Origin: Rufibacter hautae | GTDB taxonomy: Bacteria; Bacteroidota; Bacteroidia; Cytophagales; Hymenobacteraceae | DNA length: 64,000 nt | Reading direction: 5' to 3' | NCBI RefSeq assembly: GCF_008271695.1 | Contig: NZ_VKKY01000001.1 | Coordinates: forward strand, 1,172,589-1,236,588 | Part shown: positions 33,947 through 42,706 of the stretch, piece by piece | How positions within the stretch are numbered: position 1 is the first letter of the stretch | Layout: every line of letters begins with the position of its first letter | Program-made: the position numbers and the translations under genes | Notes under the pieces: generated by a model | Told to the model about the DNA's origin: nothing | Databases searched by the model: none | The model's input: the letters and a program-made list of their open reading frames with translations, nothing else

Positions 33947-34024
33947 AGGTAAAGAAAATGCCAGTCTGCCGGTGGGTTCCAGCCCTGGGTTTGTACACGT
34001 TTAATCAGTTCTGTTTAGATAGTT

Positions 34025-35113
34025 TTATCTCTGCCCCGAGGGGACCGGAAGGGGCACCCCGGAAGGCACCGGCTCCCCGAAAACCGGATAGCCGTCGGCT
34101 GTCCAGGTGAATTTCTGTAGCCGGATATCGCGTTGCCAACCCGGCTTCTCAGATTTCTTGGCGTGGTAGAAAATCCAGTCCTCGGTGTTGTCTGGCGAAG
34201 TGGTGAAACTGCAGTGCCCCACTCCTAGCACGTTGGCCGTGGCCTGAAATACGGGTGCGCTTGATTTAACCCAGTTACTGGCTACCATAGGGTCGGCTAA
34301 GGTGTCTGAGAGGGTCAGCTGCCCTAACCGGTATTCTTTGAGCCAGGATTCCCGGCAAGAGTAAATTAGAAAAGCTTTCTCCTTTTTCTTCAGCAGCTCA
34401 GGCCCCTCGTTGAGGTCCAGTTCCCCGCCGGTTTCCCAGGGTTCGGTGGGCGAAGAAATCTTGGCCCGGTTAGAGGCAATGGTCCAGGGATTGCTCATCT
34501 TAGCAATATACAGGTGCTGTTTGGTTCTATCCGTTGAAGCATTCTTTTCCCAGCCAGACCAAACCGCGTACAACTGCCCGTTCAGGTAAAACGGCGATAC
34601 GTCAATGGCCCACCTTACCGAGGACGGGGTTTGCAGGCTGTCGCCGGTGTAGAGCATGCCTTTGTCTGCGTACGGCCCAAACGGACTGTCGGTGGTGGAC
34701 TCCAGCACGCCCGAGCGCTGGTGGATGAACGGCCCGCCCGGCTCTTTCCCGGCGGCGTAGTAGATGTACCATTTGCCTTGCAGGTAGTGGATCTCGGGGG
34801 CCCAGATATTATGCGCGTTCCAGCCACTGGCAGGGGCTTTCCACACGGGCACCCGCGTGCCCAACTCGGTCAGTTTCGTGGATTGCGAGACATAGATGGT
34901 GCCGTTGCCGGAGCCGCAGGAATAATACACACTGTCTTTCTTCAGAACCCAGGGATCGGCGCCGTCCATGATGGGATTGGTGAAATAACGCGAGGAGGCG
35001 GTCTCCCGGGCATCTGTAGCTACAGGCGCAGGCAGGGTGGCACTGGACTTACAGCCCAGCAGCCACCCACCACAAGCAACTAAAACAACTAACTTCTTTA
35101 ATTGGCGATTCAT
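34025..35113 (-). CDS. GH43 family lipoprotein
   Basis: This 362-residue protein has a lipoprotein signal (VLVACGGWLLGCKSS, lipid Cys about 21). The catalytic features of GH43 are present: GADPWVLKKDSVYY (base Asp), NIWAPEIHYLQGKWYIYYAAG, WAIDVSPFYLNGQLY (second Asp) and NEGPELLKKKE (acid Glu). It is closely similar in layout to the GH43 at 37933-39003 (IWAPEIH, AID, NEGPE), so the two are paralogs within one locus, probably with different linkage preference. It is single-domain. Predicted role: surface or periplasmic release of arabinofuranose or galactose. Confidence 0.9.
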   Translation of the reverse strand: MNRQLKKLVVLVACGGWLLGCKSSATLPAPVATDARETASSRYFTNPIMDGADPWVLKKDSVYYSCGSGNGTIYVSQSTKLTELGTRVPVWKAPASGWNAHNIWAPEIHYLQGKWYIYYAAGKEPGGPFIHQRSGVLESTTDSPFGPYADKGMLYTGDSLQTPSSVRWAIDVSPFYLNGQLYAVWSGWEKNASTDRTKQHLYIAKMSNPWTIASNRAKISSPTEPWETGGELDLNEGPELLKKKEKAFLIYSCRESWLKEYRLGQLTLSDTLADPMVASNWVKSSAPVFQATANVLGVGHCSFTTSPDNTEDWIFYHAKKSEKPGWQRDIRLQKFTWTADGYPVFGEPVPSGVPLPVPSGQR

Positions 35114-35185
35114 ACTTATTTACATGCGCCTTCTTCTGGCCCAAGCCGATATTACTTATTTTTCAACTGGCCACCACCTGTCTCT

Positions 35186-35221
35186 GTTTTGGAGCTGATT
35201 TTCTTAAAACCGGCCAGAAAC
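35186..35221 (+). repeat. 36-nt dispersed palindromic element, copy 6
   Basis: Starts GTTTTGGAGCTGATTTTC and ends CCGGCCAGAAAC. It is 65 bp downstream (minus strand) of the stop codon of the GH5-like gene. Confidence 0.7.
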
Positions 35222-35286
35222 GGTACCCGGTTTGAAAGCAAGTGTAGGTTCTGTCATTACCTACTCAGGAGCAGTTCTCTGGCAAA

Positions 35287-36456
35287 TCACTGCGCGGCCA
35301 CAGCTTTCTCTTTCACTCCGGTCATGCTCCTGATCAGGTCCACCTCGGCCTGGCTGTACGGCGTGCCGTCTTTCCGGAGGATGTCATGGAACCAGACTTT
35401 CGGCTCACCGGTGTAGTTCTTATCCCAGCTGTCCCAAGGGTAAATGGTTTGGGTTTTACCATCCACAAAGCCCCAGTTGACCATGCCTACGTTGTGTTTC
35501 TTGGCCACCGGCAGAGAGCTCTGGAACGTGCTGCCGTTGGGCCGGGCCATGTACTCGGTGCAGATCATGGGCTTGCCGTAGCGCTTGAGCCAGTTGATGC
35601 GCTGCTCCAAATACTGGGCGCTGTCATAGTTATGGAAGGTGATGATGTCTGACTCATCCAGCATCACTTTCTCAATGGCCGTGAGTGAATCCTCTACTGA
35701 CCAATTCCCTTTCCAGACAGCCGAGGTCACCGGCTGCACCGGGTTGGCGGCGCGGGCCCAGACGAAGCTTTTCTTCAGCAGCGGCAGCACGTAGTCCAGT
35801 TTATTGGGCAGTTCCTGTTTGCCGTAAGCCGAGCCCTGATTGATGTTGTCTGGCTCGTTCCAGATGTCCCAGGCCAGAATGCGGTCATCATTGGCGAACC
35901 TCCGGATTACGCCTTTCACGTAACGTTCCAGGCGCGGGTGCTGGGTAGAGTCCTGCAGTCCTACTGATCCGGGGCTTTGCACCCAGCCCGAGTTATGCAC
36001 ATGCGGCCGGGGCTCGCGCTGTTTCCCCAGTTTAGGATTAGGATCCCACACCGAGTCAAAGATCACCAGAATAGGCTTAATGTTGTGCCGCTGCGCGATG
36101 TCCAGGAACGTGTCTACCCGCTGCAGGAATCCCGCCGAGTCTTGCTGGTACAACAGGTCATGCAGGTACACGCGCGCCGTGTTCATGCCCAGGTCCTCGG
36201 CCCAGCCCAACTCCCGGTTAATGGTGGCGGTGTCAAAACTCTCGGCCTGCCACATCTCCAGTTGGTTGATGGCGGTGCTGGGCGAGAAGTTAGGCCCGAT
36301 AATAAAGCCTTTGTCTTTGTACCATGCCTTGGCTTTGTCTACGCTCCAGACGGTTCTGGGCTTGGCCTCGGTTTGGGTGGTGGCTTCTTTCTTGCCGCAG
36401 CCCTGGGTTAACAGGCCGCAAACCAAAGCCAGCAGGTAGAGAGACTTCCATTTCAT
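35287..36456 (-). CDS. GH5-like (cellulase-fold) glycoside hydrolase lipoprotein
   Basis: This 389-residue protein has a lipoprotein signal (LVCGLLTQGCGKK, lipid Cys about 20). The (beta/alpha)8 features are GMNTARVYLHDLLYQQD, the acid/base Glu in AWDIWNEPDNINQ and the nucleophile Glu in KPMICTEYMARPNGS. Relatives in databases are usually called 1,4-beta-xylanase or cellulase-family glycosylhydrolase, labels I consider imprecise. Within this operon, an exo-type galactosidase, galactanase or arabinosidase role is possible. The family number (GH5 or a GH2-like clan A relative) is not certain. It lies between a GH43 and GH172 gene on the same strand. Confidence 0.82.
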   Translation of the reverse strand: MKWKSLYLLALVCGLLTQGCGKKEATTQTEAKPRTVWSVDKAKAWYKDKGFIIGPNFSPSTAINQLEMWQAESFDTATINRELGWAEDLGMNTARVYLHDLLYQQDSAGFLQRVDTFLDIAQRHNIKPILVIFDSVWDPNPKLGKQREPRPHVHNSGWVQSPGSVGLQDSTQHPRLERYVKGVIRRFANDDRILAWDIWNEPDNINQGSAYGKQELPNKLDYVLPLLKKSFVWARAANPVQPVTSAVWKGNWSVEDSLTAIEKVMLDESDIITFHNYDSAQYLEQRINWLKRYGKPMICTEYMARPNGSTFQSSLPVAKKHNVGMVNWGFVDGKTQTIYPWDSWDKNYTGEPKVWFHDILRKDGTPYSQAEVDLIRSMTGVKEKAVAAQ

Positions 36457-36539
36457 AGTTCAGTTTCAATTAGGTGCGTAGTTTCAAATTGTTGCCCAAA
36501 ATCCATTAGGCGTAGTTTTTTGATATAAGAAGCATCCCC

Positions 36540-36575
36540 GTTTAAGGGGCGTTTTCAGGAAATCAGGGCCAAAAC
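36540..36575 (+). repeat. 36-nt dispersed palindromic element, copy 7
   Basis: Starts GTTTAAGGGGCGTTTTC and ends CAGGGCCAAAAC. It is 9 bp beyond the minus-strand stop of the GH172 gene. Confidence 0.75.
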
Positions 36576-36584
36576 GATTGCTTA

Positions 36585-37736
36585 TCAGTTTACTTCCAAC
36601 TCGTTTTTAGAAGGCAGTTTAGGGAAGGGCGCGTGTGGTTCGGTCTGGTACCAGTACACCACCGAGCTGATGTCTGACTGCTGCGGCAGGTACCTATCCT
36701 CGCTGCGCCAACCCAAATCCTGAATGGTGATGCGCAGGTCTTTGTTGAACCGCACCGGGTCTACAATGTGCCAGCGGTACATGCCAAACCGCTGTTGCGC
36801 GTTGTACAAGCCATCGGGACGGATAACCTGGTGCAGGCCGGCGTAGGCGGTGGAGTACGGCTCGTACTGCCGCGTCTTCTTGTTCTCAAAGTTGTAGGAG
36901 CCGCAGAAATAGTCCTCCGTGCCGGTGCCGTTGATGGTTGGGAAGTCTTTGTCGCCGTCCAGGAAGAACTTGATCTCGCCTTCGCCCCACCAGCCGTTGT
37001 TGTTCACGCCCCAGGCCATGTAGGTGCCCACGTACTGTCCTTTGCCTTTGATACCGTCTACCAGGGTGTACAAAGCGCCTTTGGTGGGATTGTTGCGCCG
37101 GAACTGCGCGTGGAAATAGGCGGCATCGCTGGGGATATCGGTGAGGGTGTAGTCTATCTGGTAGAACAGGTTCATGCGCTCAGAATGGGTGTTCTCCATG
37201 GTGATGCGGCACTTCTTTCTAAAGGGCATGACCCAGTACGAGTTGAAGGCGCTGCCCGGGTTCACGGTCACGGCCAAAGAGTTCAGCGGCGCGTACTCAC
37301 CCCAGCCCATCCCGAAGAAATCGCCCACGGGCACTTCAATGGAGGGCTCTTTTTCATCGTCCCAATAGATTCTTAAGATGGAGTAGCGCCAGTTGCCGGT
37401 GGGGGTCATCCAGATGTGCTGAATGGCGCCGGAGCCGTCAATCTCGGCCAGGGTAACGGTTTTACCGCCTTCAATCCAGATAAAGGGGTTTACTTTCCAG
37501 CCTACGCCCAACTCGCGGGCCTGCCGCCCGTGTACGCCCTTGTCCAGCGGGGCCATGCCGCCTTTGCCTTTCTCGCCGGTGAAATTCTCCGGACTGATGG
37601 AGCGGGTCTCGGCGTTGGAGGTGCGGTAGAGGTTGCCCAGGTTCATTTCCAGGCCATTGAAGTTCCCGGAGCGTTGCGCGAAAGCGCCCGTGGCCAGGCA
37701 AAGAACAGCAAACAGTGAAAGTAGACGTCTCATCAA
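36585..37736 (-). CDS. GH172 (DUF2961) glycoside hydrolase
   Basis: This 383-residue protein has a signal peptide ending ATGAFAQ. The DUF2961 fold is recognised by IDGSGAIQHIWMT, VPVGDFFGMGWGEY and the highly conserved NGTGTEDYFCGSYNFE with its catalytic-region Glu. GH172 members act on alpha-D-fructofuranosyl or D-arabinofuranosyl linkages. In this GH43-rich locus, action on a furanoside side chain is a reasonable guess. The signal type suggests a periplasmic enzyme rather than a lipoprotein. It is transcribed with the neighbouring hydrolases. Confidence 0.88.
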   Translation of the reverse strand: MMRRLLSLFAVLCLATGAFAQRSGNFNGLEMNLGNLYRTSNAETRSISPENFTGEKGKGGMAPLDKGVHGRQARELGVGWKVNPFIWIEGGKTVTLAEIDGSGAIQHIWMTPTGNWRYSILRIYWDDEKEPSIEVPVGDFFGMGWGEYAPLNSLAVTVNPGSAFNSYWVMPFRKKCRITMENTHSERMNLFYQIDYTLTDIPSDAAYFHAQFRRNNPTKGALYTLVDGIKGKGQYVGTYMAWGVNNNGWWGEGEIKFFLDGDKDFPTINGTGTEDYFCGSYNFENKKTRQYEPYSTAYAGLHQVIRPDGLYNAQQRFGMYRWHIVDPVRFNKDLRITIQDLGWRSEDRYLPQQSDISSVVYWYQTEPHAPFPKLPSKNELEVN

Positions 37737-37850
37737 ATTCTATTTTGGTTTAAATTTAACGGTACCTTGGTCAGGGATTTCGCATTTGTTCTCTGCCTGT
37801 TTCCAGGCCGAACTTTGCAAAACCCTTCCTTCTCAGTTGTAAGCCACTCG

Positions 37851-37886
37851 GTTTAAGGCCTGCTTTTCTGAAAACAAGCCCTAAAC
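37851..37886 (+). repeat. 36-nt dispersed palindromic element, copy 8
   Basis: Starts GTTTAAGGCCTGCTTTTC and ends CAAGCCCTAAAC. It is 46 bp beyond the minus-strand stop of the GH43 gene at 37933. Confidence 0.78.
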
Positions 37887-37932
37887 CCAGGCAAAATATT
37901 CTACTTCGGCACCGCCTATTTCCAGGCAAAAG

Positions 37933-39003
37933 TTACTTCACCTCGCCAGATGGCCTAAGAAGCGGCGTGTTGATTTTTACCGGCTCCCCGAAGTTGGGCG
38001 TGCCGTCTGCGTTCCAGGTGAATTTCTGAATGCGGGGGCTCCGGGCGTTGCCGCAACCCTGCCCCGCGAAGGAGTTGGCGTGGTAAATGATCCAGTCCTC
38101 GGTGCCGTCCGGCGATTTGAAGAACCCGTTGTGCCCCGGCCCGAAGGCGTTGTTCTCAGCCTTGGTGGCAAACACCGGCGCTGGTGACTTGATCCAGTCA
38201 TCGGGGTTCATGGGATTGCCGTTGTCGCGCAGGGTGAGGCGGCCCAGGGAGTAGCTATCGGTCCAGCAGCCGCTGGCCGAGTACACCATGAAGACTTTCC
38301 CGGCGGCATTCTTGATCACCTCGGGCCCCTCGTTCACCAGGCCGTTCATCTCCCAGTTGAAGGTAGGCCGGGAGATCATGACTCGGTCGCCCTCAATGGT
38401 CCAGGGGTTGGTCATCTTAGCAATGTAAATCTGCTGGATGCCCGGGTCATTGGTGCCCACCCAACCCGACCAGATGAAGTACAGCTGCCCGCCGTGCTCA
38501 AACACCGACCCGTCAATGGCCCACCGGTCTGTAGTAGGCGTCAGTTTGCCTTTCATGGTCCAGGTGCCGGTGGTAGGGTCTGCGGAGGCGTTCTCCAGCA
38601 CGTACATGCGGTGGTTTACATCGTTGCCGTTATCGGCGGCGAAATAGATGTACCATTTGCCGTTCAGCTGGTGGATCTCGGGGGCCCAGATGTTTTGGGA
38701 GTAAGGCTCCCCCACCGAAGGCGCCCACACGGTGGTAAAGGCCTCCTTGCCCAACTGCGAGATGGCCTTGGTCTTGATCAGCCCGATGCGGTTGCCCAGG
38801 GTATGCGTGTAATAATAGGTATCGTTCTGCTGGTACACCCACGGATCTGGTCCGCTGGGCAGCAAAGGATTGGTAAAGGTGTTGGCTGTGACGGGGCCAG
38901 GTGGATTTGGTTTTTGCTGGACATCATCCGCTTCCTTCTTGCAGCCTGCGCCAAGCGCCAGAAAAAGGGAAACACCATACAACAGCCGTTTGTAATTACG
39001 CAT
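37933..39003 (-). CDS. GH43 family lipoprotein
   Basis: This 356-residue protein has a lipoprotein signal (FLALGAGCKKE, lipid Cys about 21). GH43 catalytic signatures: PDPWVYQQNDTYYYTH (base Asp), NIWAPEIHQLNGKWYIYFAA, RWAIDGSVFEHGGQLYFIW (second Asp) and VNEGPEVIKNAAG (acid Glu). It is a single domain, paralogous to the 34025-35113 enzyme. It lies directly after the BNR-propeller hydrolase on the same strand. Arabinofuranosidase or exo-galactanase activity would fit the galK/galT genes across the divergent promoter; the subfamily cannot be fixed by eye. Confidence 0.9.
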   Translation of the reverse strand: MRNYKRLLYGVSLFLALGAGCKKEADDVQQKPNPPGPVTANTFTNPLLPSGPDPWVYQQNDTYYYTHTLGNRIGLIKTKAISQLGKEAFTTVWAPSVGEPYSQNIWAPEIHQLNGKWYIYFAADNGNDVNHRMYVLENASADPTTGTWTMKGKLTPTTDRWAIDGSVFEHGGQLYFIWSGWVGTNDPGIQQIYIAKMTNPWTIEGDRVMISRPTFNWEMNGLVNEGPEVIKNAAGKVFMVYSASGCWTDSYSLGRLTLRDNGNPMNPDDWIKSPAPVFATKAENNAFGPGHNGFFKSPDGTEDWIIYHANSFAGQGCGNARSPRIQKFTWNADGTPNFGEPVKINTPLLRPSGEVK

Positions 39004-39068
39004 AATCAGTATTTAACTCGGTAAACAATTATTTAAACTCTCCTCGACCCCCTTGGCTGACTAGCGCC

Positions 39069-40295
39069 TCACGGCGTGATGCGCCCTTCTTTGAGGTAGA
39101 CCTCACTGTGCCCATCGCTGAAATTCCGGGTGGTGATGAGCCAGATAGTATTGGCGTCTTTCAGGAACATAGACGAGTAATACGCTCCCTCGTTGGTGGG
39201 CAGGTTAGGCCACGGGTAGGTGATGTTACTGAAATTCATGGCCGAGCTATTGCCCACCAGCACCAGCATGGTATTCTTTTTCCAGTCGGCGCCTACGGAG
39301 CGGCCCCCGGCATCCTGGCAGGAGAGCACGGTTTCGCCAGACGGCAACTGGATGAGGTACGGGGCCCCACCCCAGATATTCTGCGAGGTAGCCAACCAGC
39401 GCCGGCTATTGGCCGTGGTGCTTGGCCCCTGGTAGTTGAAGCGCGCGTCCAGCGAGGACCACACCATCCAGGGCGATTTGGAGTTCTTCACAGATTCAAT
39501 GGGGAAGACAATGCCTTTGCCGTTGTTCAACACCACCGGAACCGGCATGCCGTCGCGCATACCGGGGGTGTAGGCCACCTGTTTGGGCATCTTCCAAGAG
39601 GCGCCATTGTCGGTGGACCGCACCATCAGGATCTCCTGCTCCTGCGCGGTAGAGCCCGGCCCGGCCCACCAACGGGCCTCGCTGGAGTAGAAGATCTCAA
39701 TCTCGCCATCGGGCAACTGCACCATAGACGGTTCCCAGGACCGGCCGGAAGCCACTACCACGGGCGGCCCGAAGGTCCAGCCCCGGTCATTGCTGATCCT
39801 GATCTGGATGTTGGCGTGGGCGTTGTCATCTGGGTTCCCGCGGCCGGTGTAGGCCAGCATCACGCGGCCGTCCTTGAGCACCAGCACGTCTGGGTTGGAG
39901 AAACCGTAGTAGCTGGGGTTGTTGTCGGGCATGAGGGTTTCGGGGGCAGACCAGGTGGTGCCGTTGTCAATACTCCGCCTGATGGCGATGTTGTCCCACT
40001 CGTTTCCGGGCGTGCCGTAATGGTAAGTCAGCAGCAGCGTGTCTCCTTTTACCCGGCGCACGCGGCCGTACTCGGCAAAGTACACGTCATGCGACAGCTT
40101 CGTGGCCGTGGTGCTCCAAGTGATGTTTAAGGACGCAGTGCTGTTGTCTACCGCCGGGAAATCATCGGCGTGTACTCCGGGAGTAGGACCCGGACCCGGC
40201 CCGGGGTTGGGGTCATCTTCCCCGCTTTTGCAGGAAAAGGTGAACAGCACCCCCAGCAACAGGCACCAGACCTTTATTCTAAGTAACTCCATCAT
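39069..40295 (-). CDS. BNR/Asp-box propeller hydrolase lipoprotein (sialidase-like; possibly GH93)
   Basis: About 408 residues from ATG 40295 (MMELLRIKVWCLLLGVLFTF, lipid Cys in FSCKSG); an upstream ATG at 40331 would add 12 residues before the signal. The body is a six-bladed propeller with Asp boxes RRSIDNGTTWSAP, RISNDRGWTFGPP and VRSTDNGASWKMP. The motifs SWEPSMVQLPDGEIEIFY and GMRDGMPVPVVLNNGKG recall exo-arabinanases of GH93 more than sialidases, since the sialidase Arg triad and the RIP motif are not evident. Given the GH43 neighbours, an arabinan-type exo-hydrolase is favoured. This is inference. Confidence 0.8.
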   Translation of the reverse strand: MMELLRIKVWCLLLGVLFTFSCKSGEDDPNPGPGPGPTPGVHADDFPAVDNSTASLNITWSTTATKLSHDVYFAEYGRVRRVKGDTLLLTYHYGTPGNEWDNIAIRRSIDNGTTWSAPETLMPDNNPSYYGFSNPDVLVLKDGRVMLAYTGRGNPDDNAHANIQIRISNDRGWTFGPPVVVASGRSWEPSMVQLPDGEIEIFYSSEARWWAGPGSTAQEQEILMVRSTDNGASWKMPKQVAYTPGMRDGMPVPVVLNNGKGIVFPIESVKNSKSPWMVWSSLDARFNYQGPSTTANSRRWLATSQNIWGGAPYLIQLPSGETVLSCQDAGGRSVGADWKKNTMLVLVGNSSAMNFSNITYPWPNLPTNEGAYYSSMFLKDANTIWLITTRNFSDGHSEVYLKEGRITP

Positions 40296-40624
40296 TCCTA
40301 TATTAGGCACCAACTTCAGGCAGTTGGCCACACCTGGTAAGTTTGATTCGCCTTTCCTCTTGTCTCTACCATCCTATTCCCTATCATCGGCTCAGAAACC
40401 CGGCCGCTACACCATGGATTCCAGAAACAAAATAATCAGCAGGACCAGCAACGTTAGGACCTGCTTTCTCTTTTTCGGTTTTTCAACCCTGCGTCTCATA
40501 CAGACAATTATCTAGTGGATACAAACACACAAAGTCTCATGCAACAATACAGGCCTATGGCGCTTTCACTTGAGAAGTAAGGCCAAAGCCCCGCCGCAGT
40601 ACCGGCCTAAAAAGCCGAAAGCCT

Positions 40625-40660
40625 GTTTCAAGCCTATTTTCTGCGAAACAGCCCTAGAAC
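40625..40660 (+). repeat. 36-nt dispersed palindromic element, copy 9
   Basis: Starts GTTTCAAGCCTATTTTC and ends CAGCCCTAGAAC. It is followed about 90 bp later by another copy; the two lie together in the 518-bp gap 40296-40813, which otherwise holds no gene. Confidence 0.72.
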
Positions 40661-40747
40661 GCCCGCTTCGGAAAACCCTGTGGTAAACGGCTACCCGTCT
40701 GTGGAGTCACCATTTACCCCAAGCTTCCCTTCAACCTGCGGGAGAGT

Positions 40748-40783
40748 ATTTTGGGGCTGTTTTGCAGAAAACAGCCCCAAAAC
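40748..40783 (+). repeat. 36-nt dispersed palindromic element, copy 10 (perfect hairpin)
   Basis: TTTTGGGGCTGTTTT (40749-40763) pairs perfectly with AAAACAGCCCCAAAA around GCAG. Only the first base departs from the family (A instead of G). It lies 30 bp beyond the minus-strand stop of the FG-GAP gene. No T-tract follows the stem, so it is not a canonical terminator. Confidence 0.88.
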
Positions 40784-40813
40784 CATTCAGCGAAATTCAG
40801 GTTGGTTGCCGTT

Positions 40814-42628
40814 TTACTGGACTACAATCTTGCGGTTCTCTACGCCGCCTTTGTTGTCGTTCACCTGCAGAATGTAGATGCCCGGGGCCAAGGTCAATTG
40901 CACACTGTTCATGGCGCTCAGGGTTTTCACGGTACGGCCATCCAGGGTAGACACTTTGAGCTCGTACTTTTTGCCTTTCTCCAGTTTCACGTTGATTCTG
41001 CCCGGGGCCGGGTTAGGGTACACCTCCATGTTCAGGTCCAGTTTCTGGTCAGCGATGCCGGTGAGCACGCCGTTGGTGATGGTGAAGCTGGTTTTCATGA
41101 AAGGCGAACCCATGAAGCTGTTGTCAATGGCCTGTACCCCGTAGCGGTATCTGCCCTGCGGCAGGTCTTTGATGATCCAGGAGGTGCTTAGTTGCACGTT
41201 CCCCATTTTCTGCACCATCAGTTTACCGGTGGTGGTGTCTGCCATGGGGTGGATGTACATTTTGCCGGTGGCATCTTGCAGGAAGATGTTATAGGAAAGG
41301 GAATTGGCGGATGTGGTGGCATCGGTGGCGGCGCTCCAGCTTAGGGTAACGCCTCCGCCGGTTCCCATGGTGGCCTGTAGCGTGGCCGGCATAGTGGGCG
41401 CGGTGTTCACCATAGTGGTGGGGTTCACCACAATCACCGATACCTTGTCATTGTAGGCGCTGTTGGCACCGTTGAAGTTGTTGCCTGAGAAACCAGTCAG
41501 CATCAGGTCTAGGTCGCTGTCGCCGTCAATGTCGGCCACTTCAATGGAGCTTTCTGAGACGCCCGGCAGTTTGTCATTGTTGGCCATGGCCGTGAAAGCG
41601 CCCGCGTTGTTCAGGAAAATAGCGGTGGCCTGTCTTTTGGCGGTGTCATCCCAACCGGTGACAATCACATCCAGGTCCCCGTCATTGTCCCAATCAGCGA
41701 AGCGGCCGCCGTCACCCACCGCAATCTGGCGGTAGGTAGAGAAAGTAGTGGCCTCAGTGAAGGCACCGGCGGTGTTTTTGTAGAGGCGGTAGATGTCACT
41801 GGAGGGTTCCCCGTTGGCGCCGCCGTCTCCGTTCAGGAGCAGGTCCAGGTCACCGTCGGCATCATAGTCGCCCCAAACGGCACCCCCGAATCCTTTCTGG
41901 ATGAGACCCAGATCGCGCACCATAAAGGTGCCGTTGGTGTTCACGAACATTTTGGAGAAACGGCTCTCGCTCACTATTTCAAAGCCATTCACAAACAGAT
42001 CCAGGTCACCGTCTTTGTCAAAGTCCACTGCCGAAATCTCAGGGTCAACGAACTTGTAATCGTTGAATTGCGCCGACTCGGTGAACCCGCCGGCTTTGTT
42101 GTTGAAGTAAATCTTGGCCCGGGAAGCGTCATTGGCCGTGTTGTTCGCGTTCCCGAAAGCGTAGATGTCTGTATACCCATCGTTGTTCAGATCAGCAAAG
42201 CCAGTACCTGGGTTTACCTGCTGAATGCCGGAGTTGGCTACCTGCGTGAACACGCCGGTGGCGTTGGACTTGAACAAGGCCGTAAACGGACCCGTGGTCC
42301 CAAAGCCCGACTGCAGCATGTCCAGCCTGCCGTCATTATCCACATCGCCCCAGTCAATGGAAGCAAACGCACCCGCCAGGAAAGGAGAAGCGGTCTTGGT
42401 GAAGTTCCCGGCGCCGTCATTAGTGAACAGTTGCACAAAGCGCTCGGAGCCGGAGATCTCTCCCATGATGAGCAGGTCCATGTCTCCGTCGCGGTCAATG
42501 TCAATGGCCGAAACGTCACCGTGCTGCACTGGGAAGTTGAGGTTTTTCATGGTAAAGTTCTGGGCGGTAGCTTCCTCCTGCTGACTTAACAATCCCAGAC
42601 AAAGCAAAAACGGTAGATATTTTCTCAT
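40814..42628 (-). CDS. FG-GAP/VCBS repeat surface protein with T9SS sorting domain
   Basis: This 604-residue protein has a signal peptide (ending EATAQ). Seven FG-GAP/VCBS calcium-binding blades follow, each with a DxDxDGxxD core (such as DIDRDGDMDLLIMGE, DVDNDGRLDMLQSGF, DFDKDGDLDLFVNGF). An FN3-like domain (about 405-500) comes next, and a type A T9SS signal ends the protein (MEVYPNPAPGRINVKLE, APGIYILQVNDNKGG). It follows SusD in the glycan operon, where other loci carry SusE/SusF or SGBP binding proteins. It is therefore a candidate T9SS-exported surface glycan-binding protein (inference). No hydrolase motif is seen. Confidence 0.87.
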   Translation of the reverse strand: MRKYLPFLLCLGLLSQQEEATAQNFTMKNLNFPVQHGDVSAIDIDRDGDMDLLIMGEISGSERFVQLFTNDGAGNFTKTASPFLAGAFASIDWGDVDNDGRLDMLQSGFGTTGPFTALFKSNATGVFTQVANSGIQQVNPGTGFADLNNDGYTDIYAFGNANNTANDASRAKIYFNNKAGGFTESAQFNDYKFVDPEISAVDFDKDGDLDLFVNGFEIVSESRFSKMFVNTNGTFMVRDLGLIQKGFGGAVWGDYDADGDLDLLLNGDGGANGEPSSDIYRLYKNTAGAFTEATTFSTYRQIAVGDGGRFADWDNDGDLDVIVTGWDDTAKRQATAIFLNNAGAFTAMANNDKLPGVSESSIEVADIDGDSDLDLMLTGFSGNNFNGANSAYNDKVSVIVVNPTTMVNTAPTMPATLQATMGTGGGVTLSWSAATDATTSANSLSYNIFLQDATGKMYIHPMADTTTGKLMVQKMGNVQLSTSWIIKDLPQGRYRYGVQAIDNSFMGSPFMKTSFTITNGVLTGIADQKLDLNMEVYPNPAPGRINVKLEKGKKYELKVSTLDGRTVKTLSAMNSVQLTLAPGIYILQVNDNKGGVENRKIVVQ

Positions 42629-42659
42629 ATGGTTTGGTTGATGGTTTCAGAAAACGGGT

Positions 42660-42694
42660 AAAAAAAGGCCGTGGAGCTTGGGCAGCTCCACGGC
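42660..42694 (-). terminator. Intercistronic minus-strand terminator/attenuator after susD
   Basis: GCCGTGGAGCT and AGCTCCACGGC (42668-42678/42684-42694) form an 11-bp stem. Read on the minus strand it is followed by a run of seven T. It sits between SusD and the FG-GAP gene, so SusC/SusD may be transcribed at higher levels than the downstream hydrolases. Confidence 0.82.
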
Positions 42695-42706
42695 ATTCCT
42701 TAAAAA

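Noticed and set aside
40748..40783. Perfect hairpin as an ordinary Rho-independent terminator
   Set aside because: The stem is not followed by a T-tract on either strand; the flanking A/T runs are part of the palindrome, so it was kept as a family member of the 36-nt element.
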